A DNA stretch of 5,138 bases, from assembly GCA_003448025.1 (NCBI GenBank), contig DLXL01000329.1:1-5138 (forward strand), written 5' to 3'. The notes under the pieces were generated by a model, which searched no databases, had not been told where the DNA came from, and was given only the letters and a program-made list of their open reading frames with translations. Shown one piece after another: positions 5,078-5,138 of this stretch. The stretch's first letter is position 1. Each line of letters begins with the position of its first letter. The translations under genes and the position numbers were made by a program. Origin of the DNA: Saprospirales bacterium. GTDB taxonomy: Bacteria > Bacteroidota > Bacteroidia > Chitinophagales > Saprospiraceae.

Positions 5078-5138
5078 ACGCGATTTTGAACACGGATTTT
5101 GAACGCGGATTTTTTTTGGGAACGCGGATGACGCGGAT
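5076..5138 (+). repeat. Imperfect tandem repeat array, GAACGCGGATTTT-like units
   Basis: Starting at the last two bases of the rnz stop codon, there are successive units GAACGCG-ATTTT, GAACACGGATTTT, GAACGCGGAT plus a run of eight Ts in all, GGGAACGCGGAT and GACGCGGAT, and the array is cut by the window edge. Unit length is about 13 bp at first and then shortens. The units are direct, so no strong hairpin forms. Arrays of ACGCGGAT-type units occur between genes in many Bacteroidota (recalled, not checked here). The T-run may help end the dnaG-rnz transcript, but there is no stem before it. Confidence 0.8.

Noticed and set aside
5076..5138. CRISPR array at the right end
   Set aside because: The units are about 13 bp or less and directly adjacent, without unique spacers of 25-40 bp, and no cas gene is present.

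Overview
The window looks like chromosomal DNA of a Bacteroidota bacterium, perhaps of the Saprospiraceae/Chitinophagales type. This rests on three things: genes without Shine-Dalgarno sequences in A/T-rich leaders, promoter elements close to the Bacteroidota -7 consensus (TAnnTTTG), and an intergenic array of ACGCGGAT-like units of a kind I associate with that phylum. The genus-level placement is inference.

Layout. The left 2 kb holds four small minus-strand genes: a partial gene for a secreted SnoaL/DUF4440-like protein (1-201), a 64-residue one-helix membrane protein of unknown function (313-507), a single-domain cupin protein with a hydrophobic C-terminal segment (652-1200), and a half-size EamA/DMT-type membrane protein (1556-1993). 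The right 3 kb holds two plus-strand housekeeping genes five bases apart: DNA primase dnaG (2127-4166) and ribonuclease Z rnz (4172-5077). A tandem repeat array starts at the rnz stop codon and runs off the end of the window.

The most interesting signal is not a gene. The last three minus-strand genes are each preceded by the same upstream module: an AAAATA tract, a TCTGCGTAG half-site, a TTTAC core, a second CTGC-type half-site exactly 23 bp from the first, and a CACCTTTG -7-like element. The spacing of all these elements is identical in the three copies, although the sequence between them has diverged in the third. This suggests a small set of genes under one unidentified activator. Copies 1 and 2 are also alike through the 5' leader and into the first codons (about 85% over 132 bp, ungapped), which points to a local duplication. 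The module also shows that the EamA-like gene starts at the ATG at 1993 rather than at an upstream TTG.

How the genes work together: DnaG makes primers for replication and RNase Z matures tRNA 3' ends. They are probably co-transcribed but are not functionally linked. The cupin, EamA-like and 64-residue proteins may be co-expressed through the shared module, but no pathway can be named. I see no RNA genes, CRISPR array, insertion sequence or defence system.
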